Positions 11,469 through 23,200 of a DNA stretch of 64,000 nt are shown here, in pieces. The DNA is taken from assembly GCA_037447655.1 (NCBI GenBank), contig JBBHKE010000169.1, positions 1 to 64,000 of the forward strand, in the 5' to 3' direction. Origin of the DNA: Zygnema cylindricum. Lineage: Eukaryota > Streptophyta > Zygnematophyceae > Zygnematales > Zygnemataceae. Numbering within the stretch: position 1 is the stretch's first letter; the number at the start of each line of letters is the position of its first letter. The notes below the pieces were generated by a model. That model made no database searches, was not told the origin of the DNA, and worked only from the letters and a program-made list of their open reading frames with translations. Both the position numbers and the translations under genes were made by a program.

Positions 11469-12666
11469 TAGTGTTTTGTACCGGTAAAAATTTTATCGCG
11501 ATAACACTGATACCGATAGTTATCGGTTATCGAACGGTCAAAGGTCCCGATATATCGGTATGAGACCAGCAAATTCCATATCGGCGATAATTTAAAAACA
11601 ATATAGTATGCATACAATAGTACTTTATAACATACTGTATTATATTATTGACTTTATATAGCATGGCATGCCACGCATAAGAATCTGTTCCGTCTCTGTT
11701 TAACTGCAATTTATTACGGATAGAGCAGCACATAAACGTTGACAAATTTAAAATAATACTTTATAGTTCTAAAACTATAGTACTGAAACCATAATTGTTC
11801 GTGCAATTTTATCCTTTTATCCGATTTCTACGACTAGTTCGTGACTTTAAAAAAAATCGAAAAAAAACGCGGAGTACTTTCTGTCCGGTAAACTGAACGG
11901 AAAATCTACGGGAAATGTACAGTTTTTTACGGGAAATGTATGGACTTTGACGAAAAGATACGTTGCACTTTGTAGTACTTTCTGGCCGGTTAACTGAACA
12001 GAAATTTTACGGCAAGGTACGAAATTGTACCTACAAACTGGTGAAAATGGAACTGAAAAAGGACGGCGGACAGAAAGTACAACGGACCCAAAAAAACATT
12101 CTGCGCGCCGCCGGAATCGAACGGACGACTTGGAATAAGAAAATACGAGCGAACGGCCAGCATGAGCGCCGACATCCCGGAATGGCTCTTTTGGCGACTT
12201 ATGCCAAAAAAGCCGACAGATTGACACGTGGTAAGTCTCTATTGGATCCCAAAGAAAAAAGGGACAAGGCCATGGCGTTGGATGTGAAAGGTACATCGTT
12301 TTTACTGGATCCGTACCAAAACTGTACAGACCTCATGGCGGCTACTGTAATTTTTGTGCTTGTACAACTGTACAATACAGTGATCTGATTGGTAGACACC
12401 TCAGTAGATAGGGGTTCTGAGTAGGGCGCGTCCGGGGAATAACACGTACAGTTGAGTGCACTGGCCGTACATTTATATGTACGGTACGTACAAATATCGC
12501 CAATAGTCATCGATAGCGGTGTTATCGCCGATAATAACCGATAAATATCGGTTATTTATCGGCGATAACACCGATAACGATATATCGTACCAATATACCG
12601 ATTATCGGCTACCCGAAAAAAGGCCCATAACGGTTATCGGCAAATCCTTTTCGATACACAACACTA
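11469..12666. mobile_element. hAT-type element 1, 8-bp TSD CAAATTGC
   Basis: Ends TAGTGTTTTGTACCGGTAA and inverse of TAGTGTTGTGTATCG, with a perfect 8-bp direct repeat CAAATTGC at 11461-11468 and 12667-12674. Subterminal regions are full of CGATAAC/GTTATCG phrases in both orientations, as expected for hAT subterminal repeats. No transposase is visible, so it is non-autonomous. The middle (about 11830-12440) is GC-richer and holds an open frame of 141 codons. Confidence 0.8.
11963..12388 (+). CDS. Hypothetical 141-codon ORF inside hAT-type element 1
   Basis: Open frame rich in Lys and Arg; a central stretch reads KNILRAAGIERTTWNKK, followed by LLDPKEKRDKAMALD, and the C-terminus is hydrophobic. 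No family recognised. A minus-strand frame of 149 codons overlaps it, so it may be chance. The GC content exceeds the flanks and it is confined to the element, which would fit a captured fragment. No promoter seen. Confidence 0.25.
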   Translation: MHFVVLSGRLTEQKFYGKVRNCTYKLVKMELKKDGGQKVQRTQKNILRAAGIERTTWNKKIRANGQHERRHPGMALLATYAKKADRLTRGKSLLDPKEKRDKAMALDVKGTSFLLDPYQNCTDLMAATVIFVLVQLYNTVI

Positions 12667-12708
12667 CAAATTGCGGTACATTTAAAGTTTAAAGTTGACA
12701 CAAATTTT

Positions 12709-13486
12709 TAGTGTTGTGTATCGGTAAAGATTTGTCGGTAACCGATATAGGCCTTTTTTCGGGTAGCCGATAATCGATATATTGGTACGATACATCATTA
12801 TGAGTGTTATCGCCAATAAATACCTGATATTTATCCGTTATTATTGGCGATAACACTGATATCGATAGCTATTGGCACTAGTTGTACGGACCGTACAGAT
12901 AAATGTACGGCCAGTACACTCAACTGTACGTGTTATTCCTCGGACGCCGCGGACCCCCTTTCCCCCGATTTTCGGTAAAAAATTGTGATATTTCTTTCAT
13001 TATTTCTAATTTAAGGGGGTTTTACTTGGGTACCCCTTCCAAAATGTCCTTTTGACTGTTATTTTTTTATAAATGGCAGTTAATGGCGTCTGCTTTGTTC
13101 GACTGTTTGCTTGGTTTTCGAAAAAGTTTGATTTTACAAATTTACAATGTATTTTTTTTTTCTTGTTTCAGTGCTATAATTTTAGAACTATAAACTGTTA
13201 TTTTAAATTTGTCAACATTTATGTGCAGCGCTGTCTGTAATAAATTTCAGTTAAACAGCGCACGGAACAAATTTTTACACGTGGCATACCACGCTATACA
13301 AAGTCAATAATATAATACATTATATTATAAAGCACTATTGTATGCATACTATATTTTATTTAAGATATCGCCGATATGGAATTTGTTGCTCCATGACTGA
13401 TATATCGGGACCTTTGAGAGTTCGATAACCAATAATTATCGGTATTGGTGTTATTGCGATAATTTTTTTACTGATACACAACACTA
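12709..13486. mobile_element. hAT-type element 2, 8-bp TSD CAAATTTT
   Basis: Starts TAGTGTTGTGTATCGGTAA and ends with the inverse of TAGTGTTGTGTATCAGTAA; the direct repeat CAAATTTT is at 12701-12708 and 13487-13494. It is 778 bp, non-coding, and mostly an inverted copy of element 1's termini: the TTTTTTCGGGTAGCCGATAA block here matches the inverse block near 12605-12630. The two elements sit head to head, 42 bp apart, forming a large palindrome. Confidence 0.82.
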
Positions 13487-13679
13487 CAAATTTTACTTTG
13501 GTAATTTCATGGTTTTGGTACTACTGCAGATTTTTTTGTTGCAGGTTGAGTTTTGAAGGAAAACAATAGAAAAAAACCCTTACTTTATCACATGGGAAAG
13601 TGCCTATAATAACTTAATTGTACGTTAATATAAGTGGTGTTGTTAGCGTTAATAATTGAAATTTTGGCAGTTTTTACAC

Positions 13680-13978
13680 AATGTAATGTACGAAACATGT
13701 GAGTCCATATCAAAATAGCTAGTTATTTTGTACAGAAAAATAGCCAAATGTGTTGACACGAAAAAGCGCACTCATATTTGATTCCCTGTGACAAAACGGC
13801 AAAAAATCACGCAAACCTGTTTTCTCTCACACAAATCATTCTATCCTCACATCTATAAACCAGAAACCATTAGACCATTGGGCCATTTTCTTTTGCAACA
13901 TTTTTCCTTTGAAATCACTTTCTCTCCTTCACTCTCTTATTGATTCCTTCAACATCTTTTTTCAACTTTTTTTAATCA
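13680..13978. repeat. Dispersed GTAC-rich repeat copy and T-rich flank
   Basis: 13680-13855 repeats the family seen at 8690 (GTTGACACGAAAAAGCGCAC, GATTCCCTGTGA). 13856-13978 is a T-rich stretch into which element A1 inserted; no gene seen. Confidence 0.5.
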
Positions 13979-14932
13979 TGTTGAAAAATGAGTTTTATGT
14001 ATTTTCTAGGTCAGGATATAAATTAAAAGGTGATCTATTTAATGGTCAGGCTCCAATCTCTCTCTCCACAGTTATCATACTTGTTGTAGTCACCGATGAC
14101 TAGTTAGAGAGAGATGGAGCCATGGCTGCCTAAGAAGCCAGAAGAGGAAGATAGACTAGTTGTTAGCAAAAAGACTAACAGACCAAAGATTTTATCCTGG
14201 CCCCTATAGGCAGTAGGCATTAGTCGGTAGCGTTGTCTTATAGTCTAAGACTAGTGTTAGGATATATGGGGCGTGATAATTATTTAAACTAGTACTGGTG
14301 GATTAAGCCGATTAATTTATTTACACGACTGTGAATATAGAGACAGTCAGAATATTTCTATATGCAGACTGTCGACTAATTTGAACGGCGCACATTAAAA
14401 GTCGGTTAACATCGAACGACTTCTATTAAAGCCGACATTTCATAATAGATGTTTTGGTTGTTTTTCGGACGTTGTGTTTACACGATTTGGAGGAAACCCG
14501 GAGACAAGTCCAAAAGTGATAGGCGTCCCCTCCATGGCTATGTCGTACAATGGCCATACAAGAAGTACATCGGCAGCTGTATTTTTTTGTACTATACAAT
14601 CTTTTGATTGGATTGAACATCAGTAGTAGGGGGTTTAGAGAGGGGTTCTAGGACTTAGAGTTTTTCCGGTAGATAGCCGCCTCTCTCTCTCAGAGCTTGT
14701 TTAAAATCTGGCATCTTTGCCATTTGAAATCTAATCGCATGGTAGGGCGTTTTCAATGATTCTTTTTGAATAGGGCTCAGGGGAGTCCAACCTTCACAAG
14801 GGTGATGGCAACTAGAATCTTTGCCTATTTGGGAGGCAATTGATTCAAAGGGAAAAAAGGCATTTCAAATTATCATAGAAGGCTTCAAGTAAGCTGGATT
14901 TTATCTGCACCTATGGAGGTCCTAGAATTGCA
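13979..14932 (+). repeat. 5' LTR of element A1
   Basis: Begins TGTTGAAAAATGAG and ends AATTGCA. Contains the CCATGGCTGCCTAA block at 14121-14133, a degenerate antisense B-box near 14186-14197, a TTTAAAAT box at about 14700 and the dyad TGGCATCTTTGCCA at 14709-14722. Shares its whole order of motifs with 23538-24587 and 33732-34715. Confidence 0.85.
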
Positions 14933-15547
14933 AGTAATATGCCCACCCTCTAGGGTGCCCATTTTCAACGGAACAGGATTCATCTATTGGGAAACGATGA
15001 TGGCGGGTGCATTGTGTGAAAAACGGTATTGGGGAATAGTGAGTGGACAAGTGAGGCGTCCATCTTCTGGGACTCTATTAAGGTTTGACGGAGTTAGATT
15101 TTCAAAGATATCATCTGCTCCCACGAAAGAGACAGATGAAAGGGAAAGCAGTCTGTTAGAGAAAGGGAGGGAGCCAATAACTCCTATTGCTCCATCTATA
15201 GAGACACCGGTATTAAAAGTTGAGAAGAATGATTCACAAACATGGGACTACAAGAACATGGCAGCAAGGTACTTCATCCATATGGATCTCACTCAAGGTT
15301 TGGCGACATCTCATCTTCACATAGCGGCGGCTGCGGATCTGTGCATGACATTGGTGGATATTTACATAAGCGGTACCAATCAAGAGCAACAGTTGGCTGA
15401 ATAGAAACAGAATACGTACACTTACAAATGGAGGAAGATGTTGGACTATTTCAATGATCTGGCATCTTTGTATATGGAGTTTGAGAGTGCTAGTTGGACA
15501 GAAACCACGAAAACAAAGGTCAATACCTTGATCATGAAGCTATCAGA
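14933..15547 (+). pseudogene. gag of element A1, N-terminal part (UBN2-type)
   Basis: Retrotransposon capsid protein. It opens with CPPSRVPIFNGTGFIYWE, equivalent to the MGPPSRVPIF start of the relatives, but the start ATG has become ATA within the altered primer site. The W-x-x-M-x-G-A-L pattern is typical of copia gag. A stop at 15402-15404 replaces a Gln codon conserved in element C (TAG for CAG). The frame is cut at 15547 by the nested element and resumes at 19801 with PEDYENVVNRVQDL. The zinc knuckle near 20050 retains HFC.KPGHYMAEC but has a stop inside. Confidence 0.8.
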
Positions 15548-16724
15548 TTAAACTATGTGTGCTCCATTGCCCACAGCAATCGCAGATCTAAAAGAAGTTA
15601 ATCTAGATAGTGCCGACTCCAAGTTGATATAAACCCAAATGACCGACCCTTTGACAATGAAAAACCCATTTTAGCTTCACCCCTGTGAAATAAGACTTTC
15701 TGTGTGCTCAGTTCCACCACAGAATGCAAAGTTAGAATATGAGTTTTGGACACATTCACCCACATTGACTTTCCCTTAAAATGGAGCCACCCTGGCTTGC
15801 AAAAACTCTGATTGACTACACCCCTGTATTGCGTGGACTCCCTTGAGTTCGCAATAAAAAGAATCACATAAAATGGTCAAGTAAATTGATAGTTATGAAT
15901 GGTCAAGATGACCTTTTATACAAGAGCTCTCTCGGAGAGAGGCTGCTACCTACTAAATTTTCTAAGTCCTATCTCTCTCTAAAACTCTATCGACTGACGT
16001 ACGGCACCAATCAAATTACTGTGTCGTACAGAAAAGTATATGTGCCGGTGTACTTTCTGTACGACCATTGTACGACATGGCCAAAATGTCGACACATGTC
16101 ATATTCGGATTAGTTCCCGTAATCTCCGGAGTTGCTGCAATCCAACGTTGTCGCGCCACGTGTCACATGATGTGGCGATGATAATAAAAAGCCAAAAGTA
16201 CATATTACGTGATCGCGACGCCTATCGTGGCCGTCCGATCAAAACCGAATACAACTATAGCCATTGAAAATATACCCGCGATATTTGTTTCGTGTTCGAA
16301 ACAAATGCGAGGTATCCGTTTCATATAATACATTAAAATTGTACAATAATTGTATCTATGCATTACATATCTATATCCCGTTAAATAAACTAGTATACGT
16401 GGGACAAAATAAATACTTATCAAACCTATTATGTCCTACCACTAATCCTAGACTTATAAGTTAAGGCTACCGGCTAATTTACAGACGGCAGGTACCCGGA
16501 TCAAAACTCGAGTCCGTCAAACATTTTAGGTAACTCTATCAAGATTTGCCTTCCTCTCCTCTTTGGACAGCCTAGGCAGCCATGGATCTAACTCCTCCTC
16601 AAGTCTTCAGTGACTGCGACAAGTGTGGGGACTTGAGTGAAGAGTTAGAGGCAAGCTGTCAGTGTCTCTTCTTTTGTCTTTTATTTTACAATCTCTAGAC
16701 CTAGAAAATACTTAAATTTCAACA
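15548..16724 (-). repeat. 3' LTR of the nested element
   Basis: In sense starts TGTTGAAATTTAAGTATTTTC at 16724; the end at 15548 is slightly mutated (TTAAAC for TGAAAC). Carries the ATG-GCT-GCC-TAG block (16572-16583), tRNA-like sequence on the plus strand (16448-16520), TATAAAAG (15913-15920, sense minus) and the dyad GGTCATCTTGACC (15901-15913). Confidence 0.82.
16448..16520 (+). other. tRNA-like segment, antisense in LTR U3
   Basis: Reads TTATAAGTTAAGGCTACCGG then, about 40 bases on, GGATCAAAACT as a B-box-like element. The 5' LTR copy (19525-19600) has GAATCAAATC with a pairing CCCGA/TCGGG stem, closer to a T-arm. Not a functional tRNA: no acceptor stem can be drawn. Confidence 0.4.
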
Positions 16725-16753
16725 CTCCCCTTATTTTCTAGTCTACTTTACTT

Positions 16754-17407
16754 TCAACTCCCTTCAAAAACAACAAATACATTTATATATATTTTCCTTT
16801 CCTTTTTCCTTTTTCCTTCATGAAGCTTCAAGCGAATACCTTTATATTTAAGAAAGTGTATTAGATGACCAAAAATAATTTCATCTTGTTGATCATACAT
16901 TTTATTTTGCATGCCACTTTTCATAAATCTGAGCAAAGATTTTATCCACCTCCTCCCCTTTTCATCCAACCAAAATCCACTTTCCCTTTTGCATTTCCAA
17001 CAGTCAGCCCCATCCCCAATTTGCAACACATACTCAGATGCTAACCCTTTTACAGGCACACCTTTATACAGGGCATCACTCCCATTAGTAATGTCAAAAC
17101 CATTCCCCCCCAAATTTATCCTTAAATCAAGAGTCCCCACTAAGTTCCTCGTAAAATCTACATCTTTCGAACTCATATTTTTATCCATGATTCTCACCCT
17201 ATTTTCTGAACTTTCCTTACTCTCTCCCCTAAAATTCTTTCCACTATCACTTTCTAATTTTATTCCCAATAAAAAAATCTCATCCCCTAAACCTTTCATT
17301 AAATATTCCTCTTCTCCCCTGTCTTTTAAAACCCCATCTATAATTAATTCTCCCTTTCCTTCGGAATCCGTTGAATTCTCCCTTTCCGACAAAATTTTTG
17401 TTTCCAA
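16754..17407 (-). pseudogene. 217-codon ORF: unknown N-terminus fused to a diverged copia RNase H tail
   Basis: Open frame with no stops although the element lacks RT. The N-terminal ~110 residues are rich in Glu, Lys and Asp and not recognised. From about residue 112 it follows the copia RNase H region with heavy substitution: GTLDLRINLGGNGFDITNGS matches GTRELWLHLGGEHTDITTWS of element B, and YVLQIGDGADCWKCK matches YMLQIGSGACCWSSK. The catalytic Asp context WSDASYGD has become GSDALYKG. The downstream DNQ.A region is degenerate. Could be a leftover frame, or a retained accessory protein. Confidence 0.5.
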
Positions 17408-17662
17408 AATATCTATGAAACTATCCTCAATATTTTGAACTCCCTCAAGTATCTCCTCTCTCTTTACTTCCCTTATACCTCCAAAAGCACATTATTGCTT
17501 ACGTGGAATTTTTGTGTGCTTTTCTCCCATCTCCATACTACCGATGCGGAGAAGCTCCAACATATCTTCATCCTCTTTCTCCTCTTCCCATTCTTCCTCC
17601 TCATCCACATTCCAACTTCTAAGTTCTTCCAAACAAAAGCATTCCTCTATATAATGACACGG

Positions 17663-18616
17663 TTACCTATAAAAGAAGCAAACCTTCTTTTTCAAAGCTA
17701 TCGTTTCTTTTCCTCTCCCTCTCTTTCTACCAAAGTTCCGATATGGTTTACCTTTGTCATTCTTCCTCTCATCACGCTTCCGCTCGTCACCGCCATTCCT
17801 CTCATCACACTTCCGCCAATCACCACCAGTTGTAAATGCATTCACTCTGTCACTTCCCCTAGGAAGCTCCAAAGTGCTTTCCCTCACAAAAATTATCCAC
17901 ATGGTAAAGCTCCAAGTCCATGAGGAGCCATCCAATGGCTGCATACGACAAATGATGTTTTCGTACTCATCTGGTAGTTTTATAAGTAGTGTATTAATCT
18001 TCCTCTCCTTAGATTCTACATATCCCGCACTAGCAAACTCAACATTTAGCGCAAAAATATCATTTCAAAACTTTACCCTGCTATCGCTTTTATAAACATA
18101 AGCATCTATTTCTTGTTTTACTTATTGTTGCCTCTGAATAGTCTCACTCTTATAAATCTGACTTAGTGCTTCCCATATCTCTGAAGACTTCGTTAAGTTT
18201 ATAAGAGTGATAGCTATGGACTTAGACACGTTTCTAAGTATGAGATGCTTTGCTATAGTGTTTTTGTATTCCCATATTTTGATGTCATTTCCTTCCGTTG
18301 TAGTCCCTACCAATGGTACCATAGCTGAAAGCCTAGCTCCCCTCACCATACGTGTCCCTTTTTCCTTCTCCCCTATTTCCCCATCCACGGCAAGGTTTTT
18401 CCCTTCACCTTCCGTTGCATCTGAACTTCGGTTGATATTCTGGGCAACCCCAGATGATTCTCCATAGTGAGTTCCTCCAAAGCCTAGTGGAGGACACCTA
18501 CCTTGTCCCGAAATAATTCCCCATAAGTGCTTCTGGAAAAGCAATCCCTCTATCATAAATCCCCAATAAGTGAAGCCTGTTCCATCAAAGATAGGCACCC
18601 TAGATGGTGGGCCCAT
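17663..18616 (-). pseudogene. gag of the nested element
   Basis: Starts at ATG 18616, inside the primer-binding site, with MGPPSRVPIFDGTGFTYWG, and runs open to 18122 (QIYKSETIQRQQ) where a stop falls at the point where relatives read LADQKV. A further frame, 17944-17663, continues the gag (PRGSDRVNAFTTGGDWRK, a stretch corresponding to the RRGGKSGQALATATDWRN region of element C) and is rich in Arg, Asp and Lys before a Cys near the expected zinc knuckle. Capsid-type RNA-packaging protein of copia elements. The first frame is unusually intact for this window. Confidence 0.7.
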
Positions 18617-18620
18617 AACC
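18608..18620 (-). promoter_or_regulatory. Primer-binding site (initiator tRNA-Met anticodon arm type)
   Basis: On the minus strand GGTTATGGGCCCA directly follows the LTR end TTTCA. It is complementary to TGGGCCCATAACC, the anticodon stem-loop of eukaryotic initiator tRNA-Met. The gag ATG lies within it. Confidence 0.8.
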
Positions 18621-19800
18621 TGAAACTATGTGTGCTACATTCCCCACAGAAATTGCAGATCCAAAAGAAGCTAATCTAGATAGTGCCAACTCTAAGTTGA
18701 TATTAACCCAAATGACTAACCCCTTCACAGTCAAAAACCCATTATAGCTTCGCCCTTGTGAAATAAGACTTTCGGTTTTCTCAGTTCCACCACAGAATGC
18801 AAAGTTAGAATATGAGTTTTGGACACATTCACCCACTTTGAATTTCCCTTAGAAAAGAAGCCACCCTGGTGAGCAAAAAATCTGACCGACTACACCCCTG
18901 TGTAGCCTGGAAACCCCTGAGTCTGCAACAAAAAGAATCACTGAAAATGGTCAAGTAAATTGATAGTTATGAATGGTCAAAGATGACCTTTTGTATAGGA
19001 GCTCTCTCGGAGAGAGGCTGCTACCTACTAAATTTTCTAAGTCCTATCTCTCTCTAAAACTCTATCTACTGACGTACAGCACCAATCAAATTACTGTGTC
19101 GTACAGAAATGTACATGTGCTAATGTACTTTCTGTACGACTATCGTACAACATGGCCAAAATGTCGACACATGCCATGTCCAGATTTGTTCCCGTAATCT
19201 CCGGAGTTGTCGCAATCCAACGTTGTCGCGCCACGTGTCACATGACGTGGCGATGACAGTAAAACGCCAAAAGTACATATTCCGTGATCGTGGCGCCTAT
19301 CGTGGCCGTCCGATCAAAACCGGACACAACTTTAGCCGTTGAAAATATACGCGGGGTATTTGTTTTGTGTTCGAAACAAATGCGAGGTATACGTTTCATA
19401 TAATACATTAAAATCGTACAAAAATTGTATCTATGCATTACGTATCTATATCTTGTTAAATGAACTAGTCTACGTGTGACAAAATAAATATTTATCAAAC
19501 CTATTATGTCCTACAACTAATCCTAGACTTATAGGTTAAGGCTTCCGGCTATTTTGACAGACGGCAGGTACCCGAATCAAATCTCGGGTCTATCAAACAT
19601 TTTAGGTAACTCTATCAAGATTTGCCTTCCTGTCCTCTTTTGACAGCCTACGCAGCCATAGATCTAACTCCTCCTCAAGTCTTTAGTGACTGCGACAAGT
19701 GTGGGGACTTTAGTGAAGAGTTAGAGGCAAGATGTCAGTGTCTCCTCTTTTGTCTTTTATTTTACAATCTCTAGTCCTAGAAAATACTTAAAATTCAACA
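18621..19800 (-). repeat. 5' LTR of the nested element
   Basis: In sense starts TGTTGAATTTTAAGTATTTTC at 19800 and ends GTTTCA at 18621. Motif order matches 15548-16724: ATG-GCT-GCG-TAG at 19648-19659, plus-strand tRNA-like segment at 19525-19600, dyad GGTCATCTTTGACC at 18975-18988. Confidence 0.85.
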
Positions 19801-20290
19801 CCAGAGGATTACGAGAATGTGGTCAATCGGGTGCAAGATCTGGATGACAACCTATGGATATGGGGCGCGGTTGTCAAAATGTTCCTTGTCCGAGAGAACA
19901 CCATTGAGATTTGAAGAGGTGCAAAGAGCGTCCAAGCTCTGGCCAGCGGAAGAGATCGGTGGAATAAGGATCCGAAGAAACCTTATGGAAATGTTGGCGA
20001 AGTTGGAAATCAACCAAGAGGACCAAGGACTCCGAAAGGACTTTGCCATTTTTGCTAGAAACCTGGTCACTACATGGCGGAGTGCACCAAGCTATCTGAG
20101 CTAAGGCTCAAAGGGAGCTATACAGGTGGATCTTTTGGTGAAAAGAAAAAGGCACTTGTGACTACATAAGTGAACAGAGAACTCGGAGAGGAAGAGATTT
20201 GTGAAGAGGATGACGGTGAACTTCTCCTCAATGAGATGTTGGAGGAGACAAAGATCCCACGGAAGCAGAAGTGTGTGATCAGAGGTGTCG
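19801..20290 (+). pseudogene. gag of element A1, C-terminal part
   Basis: Continues A1 gag after the nested insertion: PEDYENVVNRVQDLDDN, then WIWGAVVKMFLVRENTIEI, a stop, and a damaged zinc knuckle (HFC-stop-KPGHYMAEC). An acidic stretch (EEICEEDDGELLLNEMLEE) follows before the protease. Several in-frame stops. Confidence 0.75.
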
Positions 20291-23200
20291 GAGAAGCTCC
20301 GGAAGAAGGTTGGATCATAGACGTAGGTGCCTCAATACATATGTGTTGTGAAAAACAATTGTTTACAAAGGTGATGAAGATTCCCACCGTAGAGATAGAG
20401 TACGAGGATGGGAGAGTAGTGACTACTGACTTAGTGGGATCGATAGATCTGAAAGTACTAATGGAAGGTCATACGTCGATAGTCACTTTCTCGGATGTGC
20501 TTTACATACCTCAGCTAAGTAAGAATGTTATCTCAAATTCTGTTTTGGATGACAAAGACTTTGAGACATACACTAGGAAAGGAGTCTTTACAGCTAAGTA
20601 TGATGATGAGATCTACTTTAAAGCTGAGAAGGGCAGCCAAGAAATGTTGAGGTTGAACCAGAGTAATGAAAAGAAGAGAGCTTATTATGTTGGTGTCTCT
20701 GATATGATGATATGGCATAAACGTTTGGGTCATGTGCATCTAGACAGATTGAAAGAAATGAAAAAGCTGGGAGTAGTGGAAAGTATTGAGTTTGGAGATA
20801 ATGAAATGATGAGTGATTGTGGCGGATTCTCCCAAGGTAAGGCCCACAGATTGCCCTTTCCCAGATCAGCTACACATAAAGGAGAAAAGGTATTGGATCT
20901 GGTCCACACAGATATTTTGGGGCCAACCAGAGTGCCCTCAGTGGGAGGGAAAAGATTCATGCTCACTATAACTGATGATTGGTCTAGATACTTGAGAGTT
21001 ATTTTTCTTAAGTCAAAGTTTGAGGCACCGGTTTACTTTAAAAAATACAATGCTTGGAGTGAAAAGCTTCATGTAACTCCCATTAAGAGAATTACGAGTG
21101 ATAATGGGGGGGGAATACACATTTAATCAGTTTGAAGAGTTCTTGAAATATGAGGGAGTGCAACACCAAAAGACGGTTCGTGATAATCCAGAACAGAATG
21201 GTATAGCTGAAAGGTTGAACATAACTTTAGGTGACAGTGCCTGGAGTATGCTAAGAGATAAGAAAATAGCAAGACGTTTCTGGCCAGAAGCTATTAATAA
21301 TGCAAACTATATTAAGAATAGAGTTCTTACCTCAGCTGTCAAAGGGATAACACCGTATGAGAGATGGGTCGATAGGAAGCCAGATGTGTCTCATCTAAAG
21401 GTGTTTGGAAGCCAAGTATATATTTTGAACACTGACAAATCTAACTGGAAACTAGATGCTCGGGGAAAACCTGGATACTTAGTGGGGTATGATAAAGATG
21501 TCAAAGGGTATAGAGTGTATGATATAGGAAAGCAAGACATTATTATGGTGAAACATCTAGTGGTGATGGATGAAGAGAAATCTGATCCCTTCAAGTATTC
21601 AAAAACTATCAGGGTCAGATTCGAATCAAAAATTGAAGTAAATTCAAATCTGCTTGAAAGCAGCATGAATAACCAGATCACAACAGATTCAAACGCAACT
21701 CACACTGAGAGCGAGTCACTATTCGATTCGCAACTACCAGCTCACTCAGACGAGGAGGAAAAAGAATCTGACTCCATGAATAGGGGAGCAAATGAAGTGG
21801 TTCAGAGAAACCCCAGATTACCATCCATTCGTGCCTTCGAGTTTGAGGGAGGGCGAAGAAGCAGCAAAAGACTGCAAGAAAAACTGGCAACAAACAAGGT
21901 AACAAAACTGTCACTCCAAAATGAACCCCAGACTTACTCAAAGGCAGTAAACAGTCCAGAGAAGGACAAATGGGTTAGAGCCATTAATGGTGAGATGGTT
22001 TCGATTATGGAAGCCAATAAATGGGAATTAGTGGACTGCCCTCCAGACAGAAAACCGATTGGGTGTAAATGGGTGTTTAAATTAAAACTAAATTTAGATA
22101 ATAAAATTGAAATGTATAAGGCAAGATTAGTAGCAAAAGGTTTCACTCAAAATGAGGGAATTGACTATGAAGAGACCTTTGCACCAGTTATACGCTTTCC
22201 CTTAGTAAGGATTCTCCTCAGTCTAGCTGCAGCGAAACACATGGAGATCCATCAGATGGATATTAAAACTGCCTTCCTCAATGGTGAGCTAGAGAAAGAG
22301 AATTTCATGAAACAACTAGAAGGATTTGTGGAAGAAGGAGAAGAGAGTGAAGTGTGCTGACTTATCAAATCTTTGTATGGGCTGAAACAAGCTCCCAGAC
22401 AATGGAATAAGAAACTAGATGAATTCCTAACCAATCTGGGATATGTCTGAATCAACTCTGACCACTCAATTTACATGTTTGAGTATGAGGAGGGAGTGAT
22501 TTTTATTGCCATCTATGTAGATGATTTGGTGGTATTAAGTAAGTCCATGGAAAAGATAAGTAAGTTAAAGAAATATTTAAAGAGCAGATTTGACATGAAA
22601 GATTTAGGAGAGGCAAGATATATCATGGGAATTCAAATGGAAAATGATAGAGAAAAAAAAAATCAGATTAACTCAAAAAGATGCAATCGGAAACATGTTA
22701 GAGAAGTTCCAAATGGATATGGCAAACAGTTGTACCACTCCCAACGACTTGAAGAAACTAAGTGATGGGAGTGTGAAAGAGGTGTAGTTATCCTTGATGA
22801 AGAAATGAGTCCAGAAGAGAGACACTTTATGAAGTCAATCCCTTATAGACAGATTGTAGGAAGTTTGATTTATTTCATGAACTGTACAAGACCGGAAATA
22901 GCAGCAGCGGTTGGAGTCCTCAGTAGGAGTCTTAATGATCCTAAAAAGAGAGATTTCGAGGCGGCTAAAAGGGTTATGAGATACTTGATAGGAACCAATG
23001 GTCTTTGGTTACATCTCGGAGGGGAGAATACTTACATCATCACTTGGAGTGACATTACCACTTGGAGTGATGCCAGTTATGGGGATGCTCCTATGAGGAG
23101 GTGCACATCTAGATATATTTTGTATGTTGGAAATGGTGCATGTTGCAGGAGCAGCAAGCAACAAAAGGTGGTTGCTCAGTCTACAATGGAGGTTGAGTAT

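Larger units (their letters stand above)
15548..19800 (-). mobile_element. Nested non-autonomous copia-type element inside A1 gag
   Basis: 4.25 kb on the minus strand with two LTRs (18621-19800 upstream, 15548-16724 downstream), a 13/13 primer site at 18608-18620, and a polypurine tract (AAAATAAGGGGAG in sense) at 16725-16737. Flanks are TCAGA (15543-15547) and CCAGA (19801-19805), a 5-bp target duplication with one change. The 1.9-kb interior has gag and a late RNase H-like remnant but no protease, integrase or RT, so it must depend on another element for movement. Confidence 0.85.

Noticed and set aside
11469-12666. Autonomous hAT transposon
   Set aside because: No transposase domain or zinc finger seen; the only long frame is 141 codons and is overlapped by an antisense frame.
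17435-17923. Plus-strand 162-codon frame (and 16911-17438) as genes
   Set aside because: Antisense shadows of the nested element's gag and RNase H-like frames.
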